From Tetraselmis striata (lineage: Eukaryota; Chlorophyta; Chlorodendrophyceae; Chlorodendrales; Chlorodendraceae): a DNA stretch of 64,000 nt. Shown here piece after piece: positions 46,371 through 56,474 of the stretch (position 1 is its first letter; each line of letters starts with the position of its first letter). The stretch lies in the NCBI GenBank assembly GCA_006384855.1, contig VCJN01000533.1:1-64000 (forward strand). The letters are read 5' to 3'. The notes under the pieces are model-generated. The model did not search any database. It was not told the origin of the DNA and was given only the letters and a program-made list of their open reading frames with translations. The translations under genes and the position numbers were made by a program.

Positions 46371-46604
46371 CTACGTACTGTGTGCTTGTGACTTTGAGGT
46401 ATTGGGTGTGTGACATATCATGGCTTTGAACTGGTGTTTCAGATGACTGAGCATGGCCATTTCAGGCTTGCGACCAAGGCTGGGGTCAAAAAGCCAACTT
46501 TTGGCCACGGGGATATTGATCATGTGCGTGGCAGCGTCCCAGCGCAACACGGGCTGCAGGGTGTGCTGAGAGAAAGCCAATTGGAAACAGATATCAGTGT
46601 GCAA
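46371..46604 (-). CDS. Possible exon of unknown protein (weak)
   Basis: A minus frame reads FQLAFSQHTLQPVLRWDAA, then THMINIPVAKSWLFD and RKPEMAMLSHLKHQF. It is compositionally ordinary protein and probably ends at the CTGAAACACCAG junction region near 46430. No family is recognised, and the opposite strand carries another candidate immediately downstream. Confidence 0.25.
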   Translation of the reverse strand: MHTDICFQLAFSQHTLQPVLRWDAATHMINIPVAKSWLFDPSLGRKPEMAMLSHLKHQFKAMICHTPNTSKSQAHST

Positions 46605-46631
46605 TGCTTCGGCTTATGTATCCCTATTTGA

Positions 46632-46816
46632 TTGGTGGCCAGGGTATGTTGAAGTTTAGTTGCAAGGGTCCGTGCATAACCAATGTATGTGTATGCCGCA
46701 AAGCACGCAGGAAATGCAACTCCCGGTGTCACAATGGCAACAGTAGGTGTGAGAACATTTACAGCGAGGGTGCTTCCACTAGCCAAGTTCTGACCCATGT
46801 CCGTGTCCTAAAGTAG
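46632..46816 (+). CDS. Cysteine-rich C-terminal exon (CxxxC...CxC...CHxG type), probably from a mobile-element protein
   Basis: The frame reads GMLKFSCKGPCITNVCVCRKA, split as SCKGPC, VCVCRKARRKC and SRCHNG, then CEN. The spacing C-x3-C-x4-C-x-C-x6-C-x3-C-H-x5-C-x-N is the compact cysteine-rich module often found at the C-terminus of transposon-associated proteins (C.KG.C.T..C.C+K....C...CH.....C.N). It ends at a TAG. The upstream exons were not identified. The rigid Cys spacing makes a chance frame unlikely. Confidence 0.45.
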
Positions 46817-47749
46817 TGCGCAGCAATGTAATGATATGACACCTGCCAACACTAACTTTGTCATTGTCTAAATGCTGACGACATCCTTTTCTACATTGCC
46901 GGCTGATGTTGCTTTGTAATGCCTTAATATACATTTTAAGGGCATCAAACGAGTGGCCGGCATGCTTAAATAATTAATCTGTGCCTTCCGGAACATTTTT
47001 ATTTCAATAATTTTAAATTAGAACCCCACGCTCGAATTCCGCAGACAAAAATGAACATATATTCATATGTGTCTTATGTCACACTCGAAAATGACACATG
47101 TGTACATGTGTCACGTGTCGGGCCACACATATGCACATGAGCCATACTGCTCATGCCTCATGTGCACATGTGTCGTGATCAGCCAGAAAAATAACATATG
47201 TGTACATGTGCTAGCACATGTGCATATGTGTCGTTTTGATTTTGACACATATGCAGATGTGTCACGAGGCAACACATGTGCACACGGGTCAAAAGCAACA
47301 TGACACATGTGCACATGTGTCCTCAGATGACACATGTGCAGATGTGGCGACACATGTGCACATGTGTCACGTTTTCATATGGGTCTTAATAACATATACA
47401 CCAATGCGGCGGGTGGATATCGAGTTTACATTATGTTTAATAATCTGTAGTATTCGTATTTGTAGTATTCGTATTTGTAGTACTGGTAGTCGCTAGCGAG
47501 CGGCTATAGACGGGTAGCGAGCGGCTATAGAGGTTTCCACAACAACGTCAAGTACTAGTGTCGCCCGGTGGGGCTCAGATTATTCGGTCGCAGCATCGCA
47601 GCGAGTAGTAGTCGCGACATTGTTAGCGACTAGTCGCTATCCGCCGCCGCCTCGCTACTCGTCGAGCCTTTTGAACAGCGTTAAAATTTCTGCAATACAC
47701 AGACTGATCTCACACCCGCATCGCGCCGACATTGCATCACGAGGGCACC
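46817..47749. other. Intergenic, with the ACATGTG palindrome cluster
   Basis: The region is relatively AT-rich. 47041-47380 is dense in CACATGTG-type words. TAGCGAGCGGCTATAGA is repeated at about 47494-47530. No gene was found. Confidence 0.6.
47041..47380. repeat. Cluster of CACATGTG-type nested palindromes
   Basis: About twenty copies of ACACATGTG, GCACATGTG or CATATGTG lie in 340 bp. Several combine into longer palindromes such as ACACATGTGCACATGTGT. Spacers are irregular (2-25 bp). Confidence 0.85.
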
Positions 47750-48509
47750 ATGGTAGCATGCGCAATAGGGCGGTACTGCGCATGCGGGCACCCTAAGTGT
47801 GGAAAGCCGGTGATGAGCGGCGGCCATCGGCTATCGACATTGGACCCAAAACATTTGAAAGTCGTCGTCAACAAGCTGCTCCCGTGCCCGTGCGTGCCAC
47901 GCCGACGACCGTGCGCTAGTGCTCAGCAACCCTTTCGAGTACCGAGTCCACACTTCGCACTTCCTAAACACAGACAAAGTGCCGTCGCAAGGCGGTGGGA
48001 AGAAGCTGGAGCCCTTTGCTGCACTGATCCCGTTTGGCACCCTTTTCAGAGACGAGCCCCCACTGACAGGAGTGCGGCGCGCTAATGCCGCTTCCAGTGG
48101 GTCCACCTCAGAGACAGCGAACAATGAAAACCTAAATCATGTGTCGAGCGCAATTGCACGCGCCACCACCATGCGCCGACATGCTATCGAACTGACAAGA
48201 CATGCCCTTGCCCCCTTGAATGCTCTAGGCGCGATCGCTCGACAGCCACAGCGTAGGGCAGCCCCAAACTCCATTACAACGATCAAACGCCAGCGGGTAG
48301 AATCTTACCGTGCTTCTGCCGCTGCGCAGGCATCACCGCGTAATAGGCAGCGCAACTATGCTCATGTACCTGCTGCCGTAACGGGCACCAACAGCCCCAA
48401 CCTGGCAGAGACTCTCAGGGGTTCGTCCCTGGTTTCGTCAGCTGTCTCTATGTTAACATCCGCCATAGCCTCGATCTTGTTCCTCCAGCCGCCGGTTTCT
48501 GCGATCTGA
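47750..48509 (+). CDS. Hypothetical protein with N-terminal Cys/His motif, apparently frameshifted
   Basis: An ATG at 47750 starts MVACAIGRYCACGHPKCGK, then STLDPKHLKVVVNKLLPCPCV. Near 47915 the coding character moves to the next frame. There, VLSNPFEYRVHTSHFLNTD, GGGKKLEPFAALIPFGTLF, and later Arg/Ala-rich helices continue to a TGA at 48509. The CxCxxxxC start could bind zinc. It converges tail to tail with the minus-strand frame at 48362-48937. No family is recognised. Either an intron or a frameshift lies near 47900. Confidence 0.35.
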
Positions 48510-48937
48510 GGCAGGGAGCACAACAACAACACCTTGATATCGAGCCGTGAGCAACCCACAGTTGGTAGCATTCCCGCAATCACAGTGGTTGAATCAACAT
48601 AATGCCTCATATGCAAAATGCTGCGCCTCTCGGGCTGCCCAGAGGACTTCTTGCCACGCTTGCAATTCTTGTGCTTCACCCGCATAAATGGGATGTTGGC
48701 CAGCGGGGCTCTAACATCGTAGATTTCCCCTCTGCCCGGATCAGCCCACGCGCATAGCAGAGAGGTGATGGGCTGTTCCGTGGCTCCCACGATATGCTGG
48801 GGGCGAGGTAGCATGTGTACTGCAAAGGTGCACATGAGAACTTGCACACATTCTGTGGTGTGTCCCAGCGGGCAGTCGCAGCCACCGCCAACAACTTTGG
48901 TGGCAAAGGGGCGGCCGCCTAGGAACTTGGCCACCAA
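48362..48937 (-). CDS. Possible C-terminal part of the XPG-like gene, with a degenerate SWIM-like motif
   Basis: A 191-codon frame begins VAKFLGGRPFATKVVGGGCDC, then PLGHTTECVQVLMCTFAVHM. C-x-C...E-C-x-Q resembles a SWIM zinc finger (CxC...CxH) with His replaced by Gln. PITSLLCAWADPGRGEIYDV and a basic KHKNCKRGKKSSG follow. It lies downstream of, and on the same strand as, the nuclease pseudogene, separated by about 200 bp, so it may be its continuation. Tentative. Confidence 0.3.
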   Translation of the reverse strand: MVAKFLGGRPFATKVVGGGCDCPLGHTTECVQVLMCTFAVHMLPRPQHIVGATEQPITSLLCAWADPGRGEIYDVRAPLANIPFMRVKHKNCKRGKKSSGQPERRSILHMRHYVDSTTVIAGMLPTVGCSRLDIKVLLLCSLPQIAETGGWRNKIEAMADVNIETADETRDEPLRVSARLGLLVPVTAAGT

Positions 48938-49134
48938 GCACTCTAGCCATCATTTGTGCGCGGCGCCCATGCGGTGCGAGGCAGGCGCCATGAATTGAAG
49001 GTACACATATCGTTACGAACCGCCGTGTGCGCGGCATCGTTGCTTCCGTGTTGTCATGATAACGCGTCCCTCGCTTTTCGGGCCCAACTCTCAACAGCAT
49101 CCAGCCCTTCCGCCGCAAACAAAGCAAACATATT

Positions 49135-50068
49135 TCAGGGATGCCACACCCGGTCGCTAAGCAGGCACCACGGGCAACGACAGCTTTGCGGCAACTTGCC
49201 TGGCGACGATTGCTTCATCTGGCCAGCGATTCGGTCAGCCACAAAGCCGAGGTGGGCGCGTAAGTCCGACAAAGCCGGCGTACCATGGCTGCACAACAGA
49301 ATCTTGCAAGCGGCCAGCGCCCTCCCAGACCCAATGCCCCGGACTTTCGTATTGTAATCGCATCCAACTGCCAATATGTAGGATAGGCAGTTACGAACTC
49401 CAGCCCGCAGCGAGCCACCATCGTCAAAAAGTCCGTTTTCCACCTCTCTTCATTGGGCCAACCTCGGCTGTTCTCAGCCACATAGTAGTTCCACATGGCA
49501 GCCCGCCTGCTGCACCAAGACACTATGAAGACCCGTTCAATCCCATGGACGATGAAGTCAGCATCCACCGTTGCGACGGCCCAGATGACGCATGCCTTGG
49601 CGAGCAAAGCCAGCTGCAAGTCTGCCTCGTATGGCGCAATGAAGTATTTGATCCCGTGCTGCCGCGGAAGCCGGACCACGGCGGCTACTGCCGCCCAGCC
49701 CAATGAGATGGCGGCCTTTATCGCATCAGTCGAAGGTGTTACATCGTCACCGTGCATTACCTTGGCGAGTGCCATCGCGCGACGCCTCTGCCGCTCGTGG
49801 TCAGTGCAACGCTTGGCCATGGTTGGTGCGCCATCGAAGACAACAGCAGCTCCAGTCCGTGGCCTAGGACGTACTGCGCTTGTTATACAAACTCGCGCGC
49901 CAATGGCTCGCAGTTCTTGTGGAAGACGATATCTTCAGCCCAGTGGTAGGCAAATTGATGAAGCCACACGTGCCCATTCACGCCGATGCGCTTGCCCTTA
50001 GCTGCAATGTACAGGTTCGTGGTTCGTAGCAAGGGGCCAAGATGTTGAAGCAGCTTGGGCACCCCCAT
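49135..50068 (-). pseudogene. XPG/EXO1-family 5' nuclease, broken
   Basis: An ATG at 50068 starts MGVPKLLQHLGPL...LYIAAKGKRIGVNGHVWLH, the N-domain of FEN1/EXO1/XPG nucleases. A TAA follows AREFV. One frame over, VVFDGAPTMAKRCTDHERQRR matches the second N-block. KYFIAPYEADLQLALLAK and TVDADFIVHG are the I-domain. After another shift, LSYILAVGCDYNTKVRGIG is the GCDY...GIG helix-hairpin block. These enzymes cut 5' flaps or single-strand ends using two metals held by Asp/Glu. The acidic residues of FDG, APYEAD, DAD and GCDY are kept. The first Asp (VD.. in the family) is Asn here (IGVNGH). One stop and at least two frameshifts indicate a dead copy, unless undetected introns explain them. Confidence 0.6.
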
Positions 50069-52000
50069 CTCCCGCTCGCTTGTGAAGGGCACCGAATTTC
50101 GCACGTAAGGGCGATCGAGTGCGTTGATTTGCGGGGCGGGACCACGGTCGTTAAGGATGCGACCGGCGCTTACCTTACAAGTGACCCAGCAGCACGAAAC
50201 TATGCGCCTCGATCCGCCGATGCCTTGTTTGCGCCGCCTACCAGCCAAAGCGGACAGCGCTGCGTTGTCTTGCACTCTTGCAGTCCCGCTCCTTTGCGAC
50301 GGCACCGGCAGGGCAGGTGTAAGTGTGTGCCGGGTGGTGCTTCGGGGCGTTGACCTGGCGGGATCGCGGCCGTCAAATTTCTGACAACACTTACTACATG
50401 GTAGGTGTTTATGAGGCAGCAGAAGGCCTCTGCCCAATGCCCATGCGTCGCCCGCAAGTCGCAAGGCGCGCTTCCGTCCACCCGCACTCGCCTCACCTGC
50501 CACGGCACACGCACGGTACGGAAAATAGGGAATCTCTTGGGCGTTGACCCGGCGAGATCACGGCAGGTACAGGGAGAATCGGCACTTGTCGGGCAAGTCA
50601 AGCAGCGGATTGAGGACGGAGCGGCTCAGCGACCGCCCGCTTGAGCATCGCTGGCGCGCCTCATGCTCAGCGCCTCGCTCACGTCGCCCACGTACCTGAC
50701 GTCACGAAACGCAGTCCAAGGGTTGGGGCTTGCCCTTGGAGTGTGTTATGGGGCAGGATCGTGGGAGCTGTCGGCACAACATGCAATTGCGGGTGGGCGA
50801 GGCGCGGGGAGTTCTGTGCGCCGAATGTCTCGCCGCGCAGCGTTTGAACTGCTTGCCGCCCCCTAGCTCGCAACCTTGCGACCCAATAATCCAGCCTCCA
50901 ATGGCCGGGGTGCCAAAGAGCTACTACTTAACGTTAATGTGGAACAACTCTATACCAAGATCGACACATAGCCGCCGAAAACCATGCATGGTCGGAAATC
51001 GAAAAAACACTGGTCGACCAAGATTTTTTGGTTAACCATGGTCGACCATGGTCACGACCAATACCACGATCCAGCCGTGGCGGGCGGGCCGGCCGGCCGG
51101 CGTGAATGGGCTTACGGGATAGTTTTAGCGGTTGTAATGTGGATTTAGCAGCGGGACCAATTTAGACCTAGCGGTTCGCGCGCGCAGTAGGGGTCGGCCG
51201 CGCGCGGGTGCGGCAGCGGGGGGCGGCGGGTGGCGGGTGCGCAACCCCCCCCAGAGATTCCAGAATCTGCTATCCGCCCTTCCGAACCAGAGCCGCCAGC
51301 AGCCGCCCGCCAGCCGGGCAGCCGGGCTACGGCCTACGGGTGTGTGCAGACTCGCACCGAGCACAACGGCACGAGCTGCGAAATCCGGCATTCAGCCACC
51401 AGCCGCCAAGCCCACGCCTACTCGCCAACTCGCCAACTCGCCAAGATCTTGACATCCCGTTGCCTGCGCGATGGCCAGCCCCAGCTATGGCATGCATCAT
51501 TCCCACCGCAATTGGGTATGTATGCACCCCAACCACCTACAGCCACAGATCCGACACATGGGTCACATGTCTGCTATTGTTCAGTAATAATTGTTTGCAT
51601 CTGCTGTTGTTGCTGCCGCAGCGGGCTCAAACACCGGCGGAGAAGCTAGTACTGATCATGCCGGACATCATCGTGCCGGCGTGGCCAAGCAAGCATAAGC
51701 ACGTGCGTGGTGCTGGCAGCTTGTAGTGACATGCCTCTTATCCTCCAAAACCATACCGCAACAGGCGATTAGCATGCGCCTAGAACTTCGGGATGCACAA
51801 TTGAATCAGCATTATTGCATTACTAACAGTACTTTGAGGTTGTACAAAAAAAACCATGCCTGCCGGAAATACCATGGTTGACCATGGTTAACCATGGTCA
51901 TGGTCAACCATGGTTTAACCACGGCGGCGGCTCTGGATCGACATATACGTAACAAATAAACACCTCCGTGCTCGATAAAGCACATGTAGCTCCCCGCCGG
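50069..52000. other. Intergenic, with CCATGGT palindrome clusters at 51.0 and 51.9 kb
   Basis: No supported gene. Frames at 50085-50503 (minus) upstream of the nuclease start and at 51208-51726 (plus) have biased composition only. Palindrome clusters at about 50985-51062 and 51868-51922 bracket about 800 bp. Confidence 0.45.
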
Positions 52001-52002
52001 TA

Positions 52003-52437
52003 TCCATGGGGGTGTCCAAACAATACCGCGGGCCCGTAGACCATCCATACTTTACCGCAAGGGGGGCCATAGAATACCGCCGGGGGCTCAAACTTTACCG
52101 CGACCAGTCCAATCAATACCGCGATCAGGCCAATCAATACCGCGACCAGTCCAATCATTACCGCGCACACAGCCAGACCTCCAGCGACCCCGCCTGCTTC
52201 CAGGGCGGGCACAGTGACCCCCAGTCACACCCTCGGCAGAGCGGGGGAACACTCCCGGATGTAGGAGGGCCGGCGGCGGCGGCAGTGACGTTGCGTGGCG
52301 GTGACTCGGCGAGCCGCGGCGGTCGGGTAGTCGGCCGGGTCGGAACGACTGGACGGGCGACTATATGTGACAAAGGCTGCCGCCGCATCGAGAAGGGACG
52401 CTACCAGAAAGACTGCCAACATGACAAGGGGAAGGGG
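52003..52437 (+). repeat. Left terminal inverted repeat of the pogo-like element
   Basis: It contains seven (A/T)(A/T)TACCGC words between about 52018 and 52170, in a CCAGTCCAATCAATACCGCG-like tandem context. It matches the reverse complement of 55650-56099 with scattered differences. Confidence 0.8.
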
Positions 52438-52846
52438 GGGGGGGGGATTCTTCAATTCTCGAAACAATTCTGGCAGACATCGGAGGTAGGCCTCGGCATG
52501 GTGCGGCTTCTGGCAGAGGGAGTGGGACTGCTGGTTGCAGTCGGTGAGTCTGGTGGCAGCCAGCCAGGGAGGCATGTATGGGGACCGAGTGTAGTGGCTG
52601 CCCAAAATTTCCGAAGAGCTGAGCGGGTCGGGTTACATGCTAGCATGACAGAATAATTATTTATATAATCTTATTCTCTTTGGGCTCATTGTCCTGGCTG
52701 CTAACATATTCGGTGCCTGCCCTGGTCTACCATAGCACCAGTGAGAATTATCATCCGCGTTTGAAAGCGGCAGCAATCAAGCAGATCACAGCCCCAAACC
52801 CTCTCCTTGACTTGTACCAGCATTATAAGCCATGCAACCGTTGTTC

Positions 52847-54600
52847 CTAGGACCCATGCGAGGCGGGATTCTGGCGCTCAGCCATGGTGTCCTTCACTTC
52901 CATCGGCTGCCTGGCATACTCTTCGTGCCACTCCTCACTGTGCTGTAAAATTTTGTGCGCCACCTCCAGCTCCTCTTCAGCATTTGAAATGTCTTTCATC
53001 AGACTCTCCAAATCAGAGGCTTTTGCAGGGATTGGCGTATCATATTCCACGCGAGGTGACTTGATACGAGCCATCCACTGCTCGCCGAGCTGAGTCTTGT
53101 TGAGAGTGCGCATCGCTGAGCGCAGGGGCATCTTGCCGGCTGAAAATAGCAAGAGAAGCTATTTGCCGGCTACGTTTGAAACAGGCAAATACAAGAGAAG
53201 CGCTTACTAAATGTCACCACTTTTGGTATCACATGTGGTCCAACAATGCCATGACACTCCAAAAACTCAAGGAAAGCAAGCTTTGTATCCTTGCTGACCC
53301 ATCCATTCTCAGTATCGGCGACAGCCACTATATCACCTTTCAGCTCCCTGTGTTTCATAATCACATCTGTATTGTAAGTATGTTTTACACAACGTATCGT
53401 AATTGTTGAAGATCAAGCACTGTTGTAGCTACCAATAGGTAGAAACAAATCAACAAGTATGTTTATGTCAATCATCCGTCTTGCACCATACTAATGTAGT
53501 GAGACTCACTTGGCCAAGTTTGTAGGCAGATCTTTCCGTGCAAGGATCAGCATCATCGGAAGGGCCTTCCTGCCCATTGTGGCCAGTATTGCAGTAACGT
53601 GTTCGGCCCGCTAAGAAGGATCCAAAATCTGGGTTTTGTATCCCTCCAAGGTCAGGAACCCTTTCTTGGTTCCACTGCACTGGATTAGCAGCACGTTGAT
53701 GTCCAGGGTTGTCTCATCATAATTGATTATCTGTTGAATGGTGAGCATGGGTTGAGGCAGCAAGGCGTCTGCTCCATGTTGCGCCCTAACCCACTTGATG
53801 GTGAGCTCACGCATGTTTGACACCGCAGGCCGGATAACCTATCAACATTTGTGGCAGCACAGAACAAGGCATCAAAGTTAGTCCAACTCGCTACCGTAAT
53901 CATATACGGTGCACATACTGTGTGGTGATCAATCATGGAATGCATGCTGGCGCTCACATTCTCATGGAACCACTTGACATTGTCCTTAGTGAGTGCATAG
54001 CTGCACTGCATTCCCATTGAGTGTCCACTGCGATGAGCAAACTCAATCCCTGAGATGCATGACATGTGGATCTATGCCTTGTACCAACCATCCATGCATG
54101 TGTCCTTGGTGTACGGCCGGCCACAGATGTCCTTCAGGCCAAGCTCAATGAACATGGCTTTCGCCATCTTCTTGATCTCTCGGTGATGCACAGGCTCATC
54201 GCGCAAGATCATCACGCTGACGACGTCCGCCAACCACAACTCTGCATCTGGGCATAGTGGAGCTCTGCCCGGGGGTCGCAGTCCCTCGCCAGCCTTGATG
54301 CGCATCACATACTTGCGCTCCTGCTCGCCATATGGCACGCCCCAATAGGACTTGATGGTCTCGAACTTTATGGGCTCAGCTGCTACTGGCCATGACTTTC
54401 TTCCAGGCCCTTGCTTTAGGGTATCGTGGTCCTTCTCATGGCGACACAAATGATTTAGTGTGACGCCGCCATTGGACAGCACCTCTTCACGGGACACCGC
54501 TGCCTTGCGGGCAGGCATGTCCTCCCACTTCTCGAGCATGCTCATCACCAGCGTCAGGTTTTTGGGGTTTGTCTTGTTGTAGGACCGAGCACTGGATTTC
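52847..54600 (-). CDS. Pogo-like transposase with introns (one in-frame TAG)
   Basis: The first exon (about 54600-54087) contains MSMLEKWEDMPARKAAVSRE, and CPDAELWLADVVSVMILRD...HHREIKKMAKAMFIELGL, a CENP-B/psq-type helix-turn-helix. It ends at TTG|GTACAAG. Exon 2 (from about 54045) adds IEFAHRSGHSMGM...ALTKDNVKWFHENV and ends at ACA|GTATGT. Exon 3 (from about 53848): VIRPAVSNMRELTIKW, NYDETTLDINVLL (the DET block holding the first catalytic Asp), then a TAG at about 53611, then VTAILATMGRKALPMMLILARKDLP to donor AA|GTGAGT (about 53513). Exon 4 (from about 53345): VADTENGWVSKDTKLAFLEFLE, HVIPKVV. A last exon (53152-52847) holds a helical tail. The transposase would bind the end repeats and cut at TA. 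The TAG makes this copy doubtful as an active source. Confidence 0.6.
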
Positions 54601-55649
54601 CGCAAAAATAGTCGAACGACAAAAAGACAGTAAATAATTAGCCTTTCATCATATGCGATACGAGTCATTCACATCAAAATTTCCCACAGCAAACACACAT
54701 ACACAAACATGTAAGCAAGCATCATATAGAAAGTGTATATGCTTGTAAAATCATATGATGTTGCAATTCACTGCTTTCCACATACTTCAAAATCATCAAT
54801 ACTGAATCACATACAGGTTTGCAATGCATATGTTACCGTACACATATGCTGCGATGTTTTTCAAATATGTTTCACATGCAGTGACGTCTCGACATCATAG
54901 TAGTTTTCAAGTTGTTTTTGTTTCTAAGACCAGCTCGGCAACCACCATAGGGCAAATTGGATTTGCGTCCTTCACTGTCAAGCAACACTGGACACGTTTG
55001 TTATCGGCTTGCGTTGTCATGATATGATCTAGAACTCAGTCACTTCAAAATCACATCAACTAAGCATGAAAACATGGATAGATAGCATATGTGCTGAGTT
55101 AAAGACAAAAGACTGTATTGCTTTATATTTCACATTTGAAGTTTTGCACACTGCGACTTTGATAACAATATAATCATCGAACATACTCTCATCATACACA
55201 CTGTGAATATACGGCTTCCATACATTTTTTTCCCTCCCCACATATGCTTCAACATTCGTAGATACGAGTTTATTTCTGTATATATGTGTGGCAGCAGCAT
55301 GTGTATGTATGCCATTCTCGCAACCGTCAGACTAGCTCCTGGATGTTGCCTTCGCGAGCGAACGTCCTTTGCTTCTCTGTCTGGCTCTATGAGTTATAAT
55401 GGTCATGGACTAGCCTACGTGAATACGCGGCGCGCGTGTAGACACGCCGCTGATGCGGCGGTATGCCGAGCTTTAGAGTTGCTGCCCGCATCTATTATTC
55501 GTCGGCTCGTCTAAAAACCTGTTGATTTGTTGGGCAAGCATCCATATTACCATATATACCCCACCTTCTTCGCCTTCCTCCTGACCCCTCCAAACTGGCC
55601 GCCCTTAGCACCACCGGCGGGGCCCGTCGTACGTTGTAGAGTTCCCCCC

Positions 55650-56099
55650 CTTGTCATGGTGGCAGTCTTTCTGGTAGCGTCCCTACTCGATGCGGCGGCA
55701 GCCTTCGTTACATATAGTCGCCCGCCCAGTCGTTCCGACCTGGCCGACTATACCCGACCGCCGCGGCTCGCCGAGTCACCGCCGCGCACCGTCACTGCCG
55801 CCGCAGCCGGCCCTCCTACATCCGGGAGTGCTCCCCCGCTCTGCCGAGGGTGTGACTGGGGGTCACTGTGCCCGCCCTGGGAAGCAGGCGGAGTCGCTGG
55901 AGGTCTGGCTGTGTGCGCGGTAATTATTGGACTGGTCGCGGTATTGTTTGTACTAGTCGCGGTATTGATTGGACTGGTCGCGGTAAAGTTTGAGCCCCCG
56001 GCGGTATTTTATGGACCCTCCGCGGTAAAGTATGGACCTTTCCGCAAGTCGGTTTTCCGGTGTTAAGGACCCGCGGTATTGTTTGGACACCCCCAGGGA
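55650..56099 (-). repeat. Right terminal inverted repeat of the pogo-like element
   Basis: GGTA(A/T)(A/T)(G/A)T(T/A)TGGAC-type words recur seven times at about 55920-56090, mirroring the left repeat. The frame at 55527-56066 reads through it but is antisense-equivalent to the left repeat and not a gene. Confidence 0.8.
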
Positions 56100-56105
56100 T
56101 ACTGG

Positions 56106-56474
56106 TATGAATTACAAAAAGGACAGTAATAAATCCACCTACTGCTAAAAGTACCCGTAGTACAGTAGGTACCAAAAGATGAACAGATCCCGGCCGGTAC
56201 TGGTGTGAATTACAAAAGGGGCAGTAACAAATCCCGGCCGGTACTGGTGTGAATTACATAAAGGGCAGTTCCCCATAATTAGAAAATCAACACAGCAAGG
56301 AGCCTAAAAGCGGCCCGCATCCGCCCGCATAAGGCGGGATGGATGAGTGATGCACACGCGGCTCAGAGTCCGGGCTACGCGTGCACGTGTGTGTGTGGGT
56401 GATCCTCGGACTTACTGGTGTGAATTACAAAAAGGGCAGTTCCCCAGAATTAGAAAATCAACACAGCAAGCCGC
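56106..56474 (-). repeat. Tandem 3'-tail fragments of the reverse-transcriptase element
   Basis: GTGTGAATTACAAAAAGG (or one- to two-base variants) occurs at about 56106, 56204, 56248 and 56421, followed in two cases by AAAATCAACACAGCAAG and the GCGGCCCGCATCC tail. Tail-only copies abut the longer copy. Confidence 0.7.

Larger units (their letters stand above)
52003..56099 (-). mobile_element. Pogo-like DNA transposon with long inverted repeats and TA target duplications
   Basis: The left end (TCCATGGGGGTGTCC) and the right end (GGACACCCCCAGGGA) are inverted copies. TA at 52001-52002 and 56100-56101 is the target duplication. Inverted repeats extend about 435-450 bp inward (52003-52437; 55650-56099). 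The minus-strand interior encodes a CENP-B-type HTH followed by a DDE-like domain. TA duplication and these domains fit the pogo/Tc1-mariner superfamily. Total length is 4097 bp. The element lies beside tail fragments of the reverse-transcriptase element on its right. Confidence 0.75.

Noticed and set aside
47041-47380. CRISPR-like array
   Set aside because: The repeats are short palindromes with irregular 2-25 bp spacers in a eukaryotic context. There are no cas genes and no constant unit.
55527-56066. 179-codon ORF with hydrophobic segments that looked like a membrane protein
   Set aside because: It lies in the right inverted repeat of the pogo-like element and is mirrored in the left repeat. 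The hydrophobic part is the translated motif array.
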